A stretch of 64,000 nucleotides of DNA from Rhodococcoides corynebacterioides NBRC 14404 (GTDB lineage Bacteria > Actinomycetota > Actinomycetes > Mycobacteriales > Mycobacteriaceae), in NCBI RefSeq assembly GCF_001894765.1, contig NZ_BCWV01000003.1, forward strand, positions 682,001 to 746,000, given 5' to 3'. The notes beneath the pieces were generated by a model. The model did no database searches and was not told the origin of the DNA. It worked only from the letters and a program-made list of their open reading frames with translations. Of the stretch, positions 1 to 7,469 are shown piece by piece. The position numbers were made by a program, and so were the translations under genes. Numbering within the stretch: position 1 is the stretch's first letter; the number at the start of each line of letters is the position of its first letter.

Positions 1-1098
1 CGGCTGGGACGGGTCGGATTCGGCGATCGCGTCGTACGCCTCCTCGGGGTCGTCGGCGAGCAGCGATCGCACGGCGGTGTTGGCCATCGCGACCAGCGGT
101 ACGGCGAGCAGACCGCCGATGATGCCCGCGAAGACGATGCCGGTCGCGATGGCGAGCACCACGGCGAGCGGATGGATGCGGACGGCGCGGCCGAGGAGCA
201 GCGGTTGCAGGACGTGCCCCTCCAGCTGCATGACCGCGACCACGATCGCGAGCGCGATCAGGGCCGTGACCAGGCCCTTGCTCACCAGAGCGACCAGCAC
301 GGCGACGAATCCGGTGAGGACCGCTCCGACGATGGGCACGAACGCGCCGATGAAGACGAGGGTGGCCAGCGGCAGCGCGAGCGGTACTCCGAGGACGGCG
401 AGACCGACGCCGATCCCCACCGCGTCCGCGGCCGCGACGACGACGGTGGCCCGCACGTAGCCGACCAGCGAGCCGAACGCCTGGCTCCCGGCGACCCGGA
501 TGCGACGTCGCGCCCGCGTCGGTGCGAGCCGGGTGACGAACTCCCAGATCTGCTGGCCGCCGTAGAGGAAGAAGAGCAGGGTGAAGAGCAGCAGCAGCGT
601 CCCCGTCAGGATCTCCCCGATGGTCGCCGCGGTGGTCAGGGCGCCGGAGGTGAGGGCCTCCTGGTTGGACTGCAACGACCGCACGGCGGAGTCGCCCGCG
701 GCGCGGATCTGGTCCTGGCTGAAGTGGAGCGGGCCGTCGGTGAGCCACTGCTGGAGCGAGGTGATGCTGCCCGTCACCTTGTCGGTGAGAGCGGGCAGTC
801 CCTCGATGAACTGCTCGACGACGAAGGTGAGGATGCCGACGAGCAATCCGATGCTGCCGAGGACCGCCACCGCGACGGCCAGCACCCGCGGGATACCGCG
901 GCGGTGCATCCAGTCCACCAGCGGCAGGAGCAGCGCGGAGGCGAGCAGAGCCAGGCCGACGGGCACGATCACGCTCTCGAGTCGCTGCACCACGGCGCCG
1001 AGCGCGACCACCCCGGCGAAGAGCACCAGCAATCGCCAGGTCCAGGCCGCACCGACCCGGACCACCGGATGCACGGAAGCTGCCGGGTCGTCCGTCAC
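1..1098 (-). CDS. AI-2E family transporter (partial, C-terminus outside window)
   Basis: The frame opens at a GTG (1096-1098) and runs off the left edge, giving 366 residues with no stop. The N-terminus has an amphipathic lead and two hydrophobic segments (about residues 17-60). A long soluble stretch rich in Q, L and T follows (about 100-160), then at least five further membrane segments with motifs such as FVPIVGA and GHVLQP. This layout is typical of the AI-2E/TqsA/PerM family of predicted exporters. The family is named for autoinducer-2 export in E. coli, but in actinomycetes the substrate is generally unknown. It is divergent from the adenylate cyclase gene starting at 1194. The GTG start was chosen because the upstream frame adds no plausible membrane sequence; it remains somewhat uncertain. 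Confidence 0.85.
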   Translation of the reverse strand, partial: MTDDPAASVHPVVRVGAAWTWRLLVLFAGVVALGAVVQRLESVIVPVGLALLASALLLPLVDWMHRRGIPRVLAVAVAVLGSIGLLVGILTFVVEQFIEGLPALTDKVTGSITSLQQWLTDGPLHFSQDQIRAAGDSAVRSLQSNQEALTSGALTTAATIGEILTGTLLLLFTLLFFLYGGQQIWEFVTRLAPTRARRRIRVAGSQAFGSLVGYVRATVVVAAADAVGIGVGLAVLGVPLALPLATLVFIGAFVPIVGAVLTGFVAVLVALVSKGLVTALIALAIVVAVMQLEGHVLQPLLLGRAVRIHPLAVVLAIATGIVFAGIIGGLLAVPLVAMANTAVRSLLADDPEEAYDAIAESDPSQP

Positions 1099-1109
1099 CG
1101 AGCGAGCGT

Positions 1110-1126
1110 ACCCACCGCGGGTGGGT
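1110..1126. promoter_or_regulatory. Short palindrome in the divergent intergenic region
   Basis: ACCCACC-GCG-GGTGGGT forms 7-base arms with a 3-base centre, between the divergent AI-2E transporter and cyclase genes. It could be an operator or simply a GC-rich hairpin; nothing nearby identifies a regulator. Confidence 0.25.
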
Positions 1127-1193
1127 CCGAGCACCGCTTCCGGGGCACCGACACGCGCGATCACCCCGTCCGCGGCACGACGGGTGGTGTCCG

Positions 1194-2744
1194 GTGTCGG
1201 CCCGTCCCGGTAAGTTCCCCTTCGTGCTGGTGCCCGTGCGTGCGGTCGAGAGGACTCTCCGGAGTCGCTGGCCGCTGTACCTGGCATCGATGCTGCTCGC
1301 GAATCTGCTGGGCGCGGTCCTGGTCTTCGCCTTCGTGCGGTACGGCCTGCCGATTCCGGAGAACCAGTCGATCGTCGTCGACCGGGTTCGCAACGTCGTC
1401 ATCTTCGGCGCGTACCTCGTCTTCGCGGCCGTGGTGAGTCTGGTGACCGCGGCGATCATGCTGCGCAGTGTGATGCGGTGGCAGTTGCGCGGCGGCCCGC
1501 CCACCCGCGCGGAACAGATGGCGGCCCTGCACGCGCCGCTGCGTCAGGCCATCGTGCATCTGGTCCTGTGGATCATCGGCGGCATCCTCTTCATGGCGCT
1601 CACCGCGGCGGAGATGCCGTCGTTGGCCGTCGCGGTGGCCGTCACCGTGGCCATGGCCGCGGCCATCACGTTCGGCTTCACCTACATGCTCGGTGAACGC
1701 ATCCTGCGGCCGGTCGCGGCGCAGGCACTCAGCGAAGGCCGGTTCGATCGCACCATGACGCCGGGTGTGGGCACCCGCATGGCGATGACCTGGGGTCTCG
1801 GCACACTGATCCCGGTCACCGGGATTCTGCTGCTCTGCGCCACGCAGCTCACCACCGATCTGGTGTTCTCCCCCGACGCGCTGGCCATCGCCATCGCGCT
1901 GCTGTGCATCCTCGCCATCGTCCAGGCCTTCTGCCTCTCGATGCTGACCGCGAGTCAGATCTCCGATCCCATCCGGCAGCTGCGGCGTGCGATCGAGCGA
2001 GTCCAGCGCGGGGACACCGAAGTGCAGGTCGAGGTCTTCGACGGCAGCGAGATCGGCCGCCTGCAGGTCGGGTTCAACCGGATGATGCAGGACTCCTCGG
2101 AACGCAAGGTGCTGCGCGAGCTGTTCGGTCAGCACGTCGGCGAGGACGTGGCGCGTCGGGCACTGCAGTTCGGCACCGAACTCGGCGGGGAGACGCGCTT
2201 CGTCGCCGTGTTGTTCGTCGACATGGTGGGGTCCACCGCGGCGGCCTCCGAACGCCCGCCGGGCGAGGTGGTCGACCTGCTCAACGATTTCTTCCGCGTC
2301 GTCGTCGACGTGGTCGACCGCCATCACGGCTTCGTCAACAAGTTCGTCGGAGACGCCGCTCTCGCCATCTTCGGCGCCCCGTTCGACCGTCCGGACGCGC
2401 CGACGGCGGCGCTGTCGGCGGCGCGCGAGCTGCGGTCCGAACTGCACGGCATCGTCGGCCTCGACATCGGTATCGGCGTCTCCGCCGGGCTGGCGGTGGC
2501 CGGCAACATCGGGGCGCAGGAACGCTTCGAGTACACGGTGATCGGTGATCCGGTCAACGAGGCGTCGCGCCTGACCGAGCTGGCGAAGTTCCAGCCCAGC
2601 CGCGTCCTGGCGTCCACCTCGGCGCTGTACTTCGCCGACGAGGACGAGCAATCGCACTGGGAACTCGGCGAGAAGGTGCAGTTGCGTGGCCGCCGTCGCG
2701 CGACACATCTGGCCACTCCCGTCGTCTACCCGGACCCGACCTGA
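1194..2744 (+). CDS. Membrane-bound class III adenylate cyclase with HAMP domain
   Basis: 516 residues from a GTG start. The first ~250 residues carry about six membrane helices, followed by a HAMP linker (about 250-310) and a C-terminal class III cyclase domain (about 335-510). Catalytic features are intact: metal-binding Asp343 (FVDMVGST) and Asp387 (KFVGDAAL), adenine-selecting Lys383 and Asp452, and the transition-state pair Asn455/Arg459 (NEASR). It should convert ATP to cAMP at the inner face of the membrane, with the helices and HAMP relaying a signal. The architecture matches the M. tuberculosis Rv1318c-Rv1320c/Rv3645 group. A second GTG 30 bases downstream (1224) is an alternative start. 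The adjacent flippase-like gene has its own promoter, so co-transcription is unlikely. Confidence 0.92.
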   Translation: MSARPGKFPFVLVPVRAVERTLRSRWPLYLASMLLANLLGAVLVFAFVRYGLPIPENQSIVVDRVRNVVIFGAYLVFAAVVSLVTAAIMLRSVMRWQLRGGPPTRAEQMAALHAPLRQAIVHLVLWIIGGILFMALTAAEMPSLAVAVAVTVAMAAAITFGFTYMLGERILRPVAAQALSEGRFDRTMTPGVGTRMAMTWGLGTLIPVTGILLLCATQLTTDLVFSPDALAIAIALLCILAIVQAFCLSMLTASQISDPIRQLRRAIERVQRGDTEVQVEVFDGSEIGRLQVGFNRMMQDSSERKVLRELFGQHVGEDVARRALQFGTELGGETRFVAVLFVDMVGSTAAASERPPGEVVDLLNDFFRVVVDVVDRHHGFVNKFVGDAALAIFGAPFDRPDAPTAALSAARELRSELHGIVGLDIGIGVSAGLAVAGNIGAQERFEYTVIGDPVNEASRLTELAKFQPSRVLASTSALYFADEDEQSHWELGEKVQLRGRRRATHLATPVVYPDPT

Positions 2745-2802
2745 CCGGACCCGGGCCACGCCCCCGTTCCGACGGCGGCGCAGGCCGGCCGGTCTCGTTC
2801 GT

Positions 2803-2808
2803 TACGCT
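2803..2808 (+). promoter_or_regulatory. Probable -10 box (TACGCT) of a leaderless transcript
   Basis: TACGCT lies 7 bases before the GTG at 2816 and no Shine-Dalgarno sequence is present. Transcription would begin at or next to the start codon. Confidence 0.45.
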
Positions 2809-2815
2809 GTCCGAC

Positions 2816-3901
2816 GTGGCATCCCCCGAGCACGACGGCCAGGCCGGGGCTTCCCGGTCGGGACGCCACTGGCGGTGGTTGCGGTGGGTGCTCGCCGTCG
2901 CGCTGCTCGCACTGCTCGTCGGGGAGGGTGTCTACCTCGCACCGCGTCTGCACGAATCGTGGCGCGCGCTGACGGAGATGCACTGGGGCATCGCCCTCGC
3001 GTGCGTGGTCGCCCAGGCCGTGTCGTTGTCGGCGTTCGCTCGGGTGCAGAAGCAGTTGCTCGCCGCGGGTGGCGTTCGGGTGAGCCAGCGGCGGTCCCTG
3101 TCGGTGATCTACGCCAGCACCGCCATGTCCGTGACGCTGCCCGCGGGCCAGGTGTTCTCGACCGCCTTCACCTACCGCGAGACACGGCGCTGGGGCGCGA
3201 GCCCCGTCGTCGCGTCGTGGCAGTTGGCCATCTCGGGTGTCATCGCCGCGCTCGGACTCGCCCTGCTCGGCGTGTCGGGCGCCCTGCTGGTGGGCGGCAG
3301 CGCCAACACCACCACCCTCGTTCTCCCCGTGGCTGGCGTCGTCGCCCTGGTCGTGGCCGTCCGCTACGTGCGTGCCCATCCTCGGTCGATCGTGGCCGTC
3401 GGGCGCTGGGGGCTCGCGAAGTACAACGCGATCCGGGGCAACGCCGCGGATGCGGGCCGGGCCCGGCTGGACGCCATCGTCGATCAGGTCACGTCGGTGC
3501 GGCTCGGTCCCCGCGACGCCGCGGCTGCCGCCGGATTCTCCGCCGTGCATCGACTCGCCGACGTCGCGTGCCTGGCACTGGCCTGTTTCGCCGTCGGCGC
3601 CGACCCGACCATCTACGGCCTGCTGTTGGTGTTCTCCGCCGGGAAGACCGTCGGGTCGATTCCCGGCGCGCCGGGCGGCCTGGTCATCGTCGACGCCACC
3701 CTGATCGCCACGTTGACCACCGCGGCGTCCATCAGCGCGTCGCAGGCCGTCGCGGCGGCGCTGGTCTACCGCGTCGTCAGTTTCGTGCTGGTGGCCGTGG
3801 TCGGCTGGGTGGTGTTCCTGGCGCTGTTCCGGTCGCACCGCCTCGAGGACGCGCGAACCGAGTTCGAGCAGGAGAGCGAGCGCACCGCCGCCGGGGAATG
3901 A
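2816..3901 (+). CDS. Lysylphosphatidylglycerol-synthase-type / UPF0104 integral membrane protein
   Basis: 361 residues from GTG. It has a short charged N-terminus, then roughly eight hydrophobic segments from residue 20 to 345, ending in a charged tail. The sequence near residue 280 (PGAPGGLVIVDA) is the conserved PGxxG-type signature of the LPG synthase transmembrane (flippase-like) family. It lacks the soluble aminoacyl-transferase half of MprF, so it is the membrane part only. Family members move lipids or lipid-linked sugars across the membrane; the substrate here is unknown. A TACGCT box 7 bases upstream suggests its own leaderless promoter. Confidence 0.82.
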   Translation: MASPEHDGQAGASRSGRHWRWLRWVLAVALLALLVGEGVYLAPRLHESWRALTEMHWGIALACVVAQAVSLSAFARVQKQLLAAGGVRVSQRRSLSVIYASTAMSVTLPAGQVFSTAFTYRETRRWGASPVVASWQLAISGVIAALGLALLGVSGALLVGGSANTTTLVLPVAGVVALVVAVRYVRAHPRSIVAVGRWGLAKYNAIRGNAADAGRARLDAIVDQVTSVRLGPRDAAAAAGFSAVHRLADVACLALACFAVGADPTIYGLLLVFSAGKTVGSIPGAPGGLVIVDATLIATLTTAASISASQAVAAALVYRVVSFVLVAVVGWVVFLALFRSHRLEDARTEFEQESERTAAGE

Positions 3902-3923
3902 TGCGGACCGCGGTCCGGTTGTG

Positions 3924-3949
3924 TACGGTGTTGGTTGAAACCTCAACAC
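3924..3949 (+). promoter_or_regulatory. Palindromic operator upstream of the YceI gene
   Basis: GTTGA-AACC-TCAAC (3934-3947) is a perfect palindrome with 5-base arms. It is nested inside GTGTTG (3928-3933) and CAACAC (3944-3949). A possible -10 box TACGGT (3924-3929) places the palindrome over the start point of transcription. The same GTTGA-N4-TCAA core occurs before the pirin gene at 42604-42617. The shape suits a MarR-type repressor, which is an inference. Confidence 0.5.
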
Positions 3950-3963
3950 ACCAGGAGTTCGTC

Positions 3964-4515
3964 ATGACCGCAGCAGTCGCCGTTCCTCAGCTCACCGCCG
4001 GTACGTGGGCCATCGACCCCACGCACTCGACCATCGGCTTCACCGTTCGCCACCTCATGGTCAGCAAGGTCCGCGGACGCTTCCAGGACTTCTCCGGCTC
4101 GATCACCGTCGACGAGAGCGGCGTCACCGCCATCTCCGCCGACATCGACGTCGCCTCGATCACCACCGACAACGCGCAGCGCGACGGCCACCTCAAGACC
4201 GCCGACTTCTTCGAGGTCGAGAAGTTCCCCACCGCCACCTTCCGCTCCACCTCGGTCACGCCGAAGGGCGACGACTACGTCCTCACCGGCGACTTCACGC
4301 TCCACGGCGTGACCCAGCAGGTCGAGCTCACCGTCGAGTACAACGGCGTCAACGCGGGCATGGGCAACGGCCCGGTCGCCGGCTTCGAGGCCACCACCAC
4401 CATCAACCGCCGCGACTTCGGCATCAGCATCGACATGCCCCTCGAGGGCGGCGGCGCCGTGGTCGGCGACAAGATCACGCTGAACCTGGACATCGAGGCC
4501 GGACTGCAGGCCTGA
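3964..4515 (+). CDS. YceI family protein
   Basis: 183 residues from ATG, preceded by AGGAG at good spacing. The body is a YceI-like lipocalin fold: TWAIDPTHSTIGFTVRHL near residue 15, the conserved FxVEKFPTATFRS region near 90, and a C-terminal INRRDFGI motif near 145. YceI proteins bind isoprenoid-like lipids in a beta-barrel. There is no signal peptide, so this one is probably cytoplasmic, as is common in actinomycetes. The palindrome upstream and a strong hairpin downstream (4528-4566) suggest a single-gene, regulated unit. Physiological role is unknown; stress-linked regulation is typical of the family. Confidence 0.9.
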   Translation: MTAAVAVPQLTAGTWAIDPTHSTIGFTVRHLMVSKVRGRFQDFSGSITVDESGVTAISADIDVASITTDNAQRDGHLKTADFFEVEKFPTATFRSTSVTPKGDDYVLTGDFTLHGVTQQVELTVEYNGVNAGMGNGPVAGFEATTTINRRDFGISIDMPLEGGGAVVGDKITLNLDIEAGLQA

Positions 4516-4527
4516 TCCAGCACGCAC

Positions 4528-4566
4528 CACGTCACCCCCGTCGGTCCCGCCGGCGGGGGTGACGTG
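4528..4566 (+). terminator. Strong hairpin terminator after the YceI gene
   Basis: CACGTCACCCCC (4528-4539) pairs perfectly with GGGGGTGACGTG (4555-4566) around a 15-base loop. There is no U-run, as is usual in high-GC actinomycetes. Confidence 0.7.
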
Positions 4567-4580
4567 CGTTCGACGATCTC

Positions 4581-4586
4581 TATTCT
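4581..4586 (+). promoter_or_regulatory. Probable -10 box (TATTCT) of a leaderless transcript
   Basis: TATTCT lies 7 bases before the ATG at 4594 and no Shine-Dalgarno sequence is present. This also favours the ATG over the in-frame GTG/ATG-like alternatives upstream. Confidence 0.45.
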
Positions 4587-4593
4587 GGTGCCC

Positions 4594-5007
4594 ATGACCA
4601 CCGCCACCCGCTCGTCGACGACGCGCGTGCTCGCCCTGGCCGTCGCGCTCGACATCGTGCTCGTGCTCGTCTTCGCCGCCATCGGACGTCGCAGCCACGC
4701 CGAGGGCGTCACCGTCGGCGGAACGCTGAGTACGGCCTGGCCGTTCCTGATCGGGCTGGCCGTCGGGTGGGTGGCCACCGTCGCGCTGTACCGGGACAAG
4801 CTCGCTCCGCTGCTCGTTCTCCCCACGGGCGTCCTGGTGTGGGTGGCGACAGTGGTGGGCGGCATGGTCGTTCGTCGTCTGATCGGCGAGGGAACGGCGG
4901 TCAGCTTCGTCGTCGTGGCGACGGTGACGCTGGCGGTGTTCCTGCTGGGGTGGCGCGCGCTGGTGCGGATCAGAACCAGAGGTACAGAGCGAGCCCGACG
5001 CCGCTGA
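4594..5007 (+). CDS. DUF3054 family small membrane protein
   Basis: 137 residues with four hydrophobic segments (about residues 10-30, 47-65, 72-92 and 105-122) and a basic C-terminal tail. Length and helix pattern fit the DUF3054 family, found in actinomycetes and haloarchaea, whose function is unknown. The start at 4594 was chosen over an upstream in-frame start because the TATTCT box lies only 7 bases before it. Its 3' end overlaps the convergent TauE gene by 38 bases. Confidence 0.78.
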   Translation: MTTATRSSTTRVLALAVALDIVLVLVFAAIGRRSHAEGVTVGGTLSTAWPFLIGLAVGWVATVALYRDKLAPLLVLPTGVLVWVATVVGGMVVRRLIGEGTAVSFVVVATVTLAVFLLGWRALVRIRTRGTERARRR

Positions 5008-5704
5008 GCGCGATCACCACGCGAAGCGGGCCGGCGGGCACGCGACGCACCAGCCGTGGCCCGACGGCGCCGCCGCCCATCGCGCCGAGCGCCATCGCGC
5101 CGGCGGCGAGCCAGTGCACCTCGCCGGAGAACGCGAACAGCACCGCGGCCACGAGGTTGGCCACCCCCAGCAGATAGCTCTTGAGAAGCGCTGCGCGCCA
5201 GACCGGTTCGGCCGTGCAGATCAGCGTGAGAGCCATGAAGACGACCCCCGCTCCGGCACCGAAGTAGCCGCCGTAGACGGCCACCGCGAACAGCGACACC
5301 GGGTAGGCGACGGGGAACGTCCGAGACCCGGCGAGCAGTCGAATACGCGGTTGGGCGAGGACGGCGGCCGAGGCGACGAGGATGAGGAACGGGACGAGCG
5401 TCTCGAACGAGTCTCCCGGCGCGAGCAGCAGAATCGCGGCGCCCGTGAGACCGCCGAGCGCCGCCCACAGCGTGGACCGGAGCAGCGCGCGGCCGCCGCG
5501 CGCGAGTTCCTTCGTCGACGACGCCGTGGCACCCACCCCGGCGCCGACGAGGGCAACGGTGTTGGTCACGTTCGCGGCCACCGGACTCAACCCCACCGCC
5601 AGGAGCGCGGGATAGGACACGAGCGACGCCAGTCCCGTCACGTACCCGACCAGGCCGGCACCGAATCCCGCCAGGACGAGCAGCAGAACGTTACCGACGG
5701 TCAC
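4970..5704 (-). CDS. Sulfite exporter TauE/SafE family permease
   Basis: 244 residues from GTG, almost entirely hydrophobic, with seven to eight membrane segments and the two inverted half-repeats of the TauE/SafE family (GLASLVSYPALLAVGLSP near residue 24, FGAGAGVVFMAL near 153). Family members export sulfite, sulfoacetate or other organosulfur anions; the substrate cannot be told here. It follows the penicillin-binding-like gene ending at 5729 by only 24 bases on the same strand, so it may be read from the same message. It overlaps the convergent DUF3054 gene at its 3' end. Confidence 0.85.
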   Translation of the reverse strand: MTVGNVLLLVLAGFGAGLVGYVTGLASLVSYPALLAVGLSPVAANVTNTVALVGAGVGATASSTKELARGGRALLRSTLWAALGGLTGAAILLLAPGDSFETLVPFLILVASAAVLAQPRIRLLAGSRTFPVAYPVSLFAVAVYGGYFGAGAGVVFMALTLICTAEPVWRAALLKSYLLGVANLVAAVLFAFSGEVHWLAAGAMALGAMGGGAVGPRLVRRVPAGPLRVVIALSGVGLALYLWF

Positions 5705-5728
5705 TTCTCGAGCGTAGTGGCGACGCCG

Positions 5729-7378
5729 TCACTCGCTCGGGGCGGCCATCTCCCGCAGCAGGCGGTTGGTCATCCGCGCGGCGGCGTCGGTGCCGTCCGC
5801 GTCCTCGATGTGCACGGCGAAGGCCAGGTCGCCGCGTGTGCCGAGGAACCAGCGGCCGTCGTCGCCGTCACCGGAGAGGCCGATCACGGCGGGGTCGGCG
5901 ATGCCGGCCTTCCGCGCGTCGTCGGCCAGCGTTCGACGGAGTCCGCTCAGCACGTCTCCCGGGACGGGAGACCCGGCCGAGGACACCGTCGCCGGACGAC
6001 CGTCGACCACGAAGGGCACCGGGGCGGATCCGCGGGCCACCGTCGCAGCCATCTGCGCGAGGCCGAACGGGGTGACCGCGAAGTCGCCGGCCTGCTCGCG
6101 CGAGGAGGACAGGGAGGCGCCGCGGATCTGGTCGACGGCGGTACGCCCGTCCGGCAACGTCGCGGTCACCGTCTCGAGCCCGGCCAGGTCGTAGGACACA
6201 CCGAGGCCGAATTGTCGTGCGGCGTCGGCGAAGTCGATGCCCTGACGGTCCGCCGAGGCCGCGACGACGTCGCGCACCGCGTCGGCCGGATGCAGTGCGG
6301 TGAAGGCAGGCGTGCCCTGATCGTTGGCGTAGCTGTTCTGCGCGGCGGCCACGACGGCGCCACTGGACGGCCGCGTGACGACGATCGACGCCGGCGTCCC
6401 CACGCTCACCACCGCGTTCAGCGCCGCGAGCTGCAGTGCGGGATCCACCGACGACGTCAGGTCCGGGGTGCCGGGCCCCTGATACCCGGCCAGCTGCGTC
6501 GTCTCACCGTCGGCGTCGGTGGCCTGCACGGCCCAGCCCGCCGTGGCGTCGCGGTCGGCTTGCCAGACGGAGCGCAGGGCGTCGAGCACCGGGGAGTTGA
6601 GTCGCCGGTCATTCGCGATCAGCTTCGGCTCGGCGTAGAGGACCACGCCGGGGATCGCGCGCAAGTCGTCCTCGAGCACGGCGTAGTCGTCGGCACGCAG
6701 GTTCACCGCGGTGATCACGGCTCCGGGTGCCGCGGCGGCGTCGGCGAGCAACGACTCGGCGGTGATGAGTGGGGCGACCACATCGATGACGTCGGCGAGG
6801 CGGGCTGCACTGCCGGCGAGATCGGACGTGGCGGCGGGATCGAGGCGAACCGAGGCGACGTTCTGCGCGCTCATCATGACCGCACCCGAGGCGTCCAGCA
6901 CGCGGGGCGCGGGCGCATCGGTGCGGGTGTAGCGGACGGTCTCGCCGGCGCCGGTGTGCGGCATGACCACCGTCGGGTCCCAGGCGATGCGCCAGCCGAC
7001 GCCGAGCTTCTTCGCCGTTCCCTGCGTGCTGACGTGCCAGGTGCGGTCGTCCCCGGGACGGGGAGCGCCGAACGACCACGACGTATCCACGGTGAAGAAC
7101 CCGGAGGAATCGTCGAGGCCGATGTACTGCGACACACGGCGGGTGGCGACGCCCGGCCCCATCGCGTCGAACATCTCCTCGAGGGTATGGGCCGCGGCGT
7201 TGGGGTAGGACGTCAGCGCGGCGGCCGCGGCCACGTCGCGCTGGTCGAGGGCGGCGACGAAGCGGTCCACCAGGACGGCGGCCTCGCTGCGCGGCTTGTG
7301 CACCACGAACGAGGCGATCGTCGCGAGCGAGATGAACACTGCGAGCAGCGCGACGACGAACCGGGGACGCAGAGCCAT
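5729..7378 (-). CDS. Penicillin-binding-protein-like pseudoenzyme (NTF2-like MecA_N + degenerate transpeptidase)
   Basis: 549 residues from ATG 7378 (MALRPRF), with one N-terminal membrane anchor (about 8-28). An NTF2-like MecA_N domain (about 35-150), a PBP dimerisation-type region and a transpeptidase-like domain follow. It aligns from end to end with the gene immediately upstream (7470-9356), for example DATAGWAVQ, QFGLGV and GTRGDLAFAV. However, it lacks every penicilloyl-transferase motif. Where the paralogue has STFK, this protein reads HPADAVRDV (from residue 363). About 56 residues carrying STFK through SCN are gone, and KTG is replaced by SGDG. The frame is otherwise clean, so this looks like a maintained dead paralogue rather than a pseudogene. 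It cannot cross-link peptidoglycan; a binding or regulatory role is inferred. Confidence 0.88.
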   Translation of the reverse strand: MALRPRFVVALLAVFISLATIASFVVHKPRSEAAVLVDRFVAALDQRDVAAAAALTSYPNAAAHTLEEMFDAMGPGVATRRVSQYIGLDDSSGFFTVDTSWSFGAPRPGDDRTWHVSTQGTAKKLGVGWRIAWDPTVVMPHTGAGETVRYTRTDAPAPRVLDASGAVMMSAQNVASVRLDPAATSDLAGSAARLADVIDVVAPLITAESLLADAAAAPGAVITAVNLRADDYAVLEDDLRAIPGVVLYAEPKLIANDRRLNSPVLDALRSVWQADRDATAGWAVQATDADGETTQLAGYQGPGTPDLTSSVDPALQLAALNAVVSVGTPASIVVTRPSSGAVVAAAQNSYANDQGTPAFTALHPADAVRDVVAASADRQGIDFADAARQFGLGVSYDLAGLETVTATLPDGRTAVDQIRGASLSSSREQAGDFAVTPFGLAQMAATVARGSAPVPFVVDGRPATVSSAGSPVPGDVLSGLRRTLADDARKAGIADPAVIGLSGDGDDGRWFLGTRGDLAFAVHIEDADGTDAAARMTNRLLREMAAPSE

Positions 7379-7469
7379 GTCCCAATCATCACACCAGTCA
7401 CACGAGTAACACAGCACGGTGAGCGCTCGGAGCGGTCACGGTTCGGTCACCGGTCCCCGTCGGACCGAC

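Noticed and set aside
5729..7378. The second PBP-like gene as a pseudogene with a frameshift
   Set aside because: The frame is continuous from start to stop with domain-level similarity throughout. Loss of motifs is by substitution and in-frame deletion, not by disruption.
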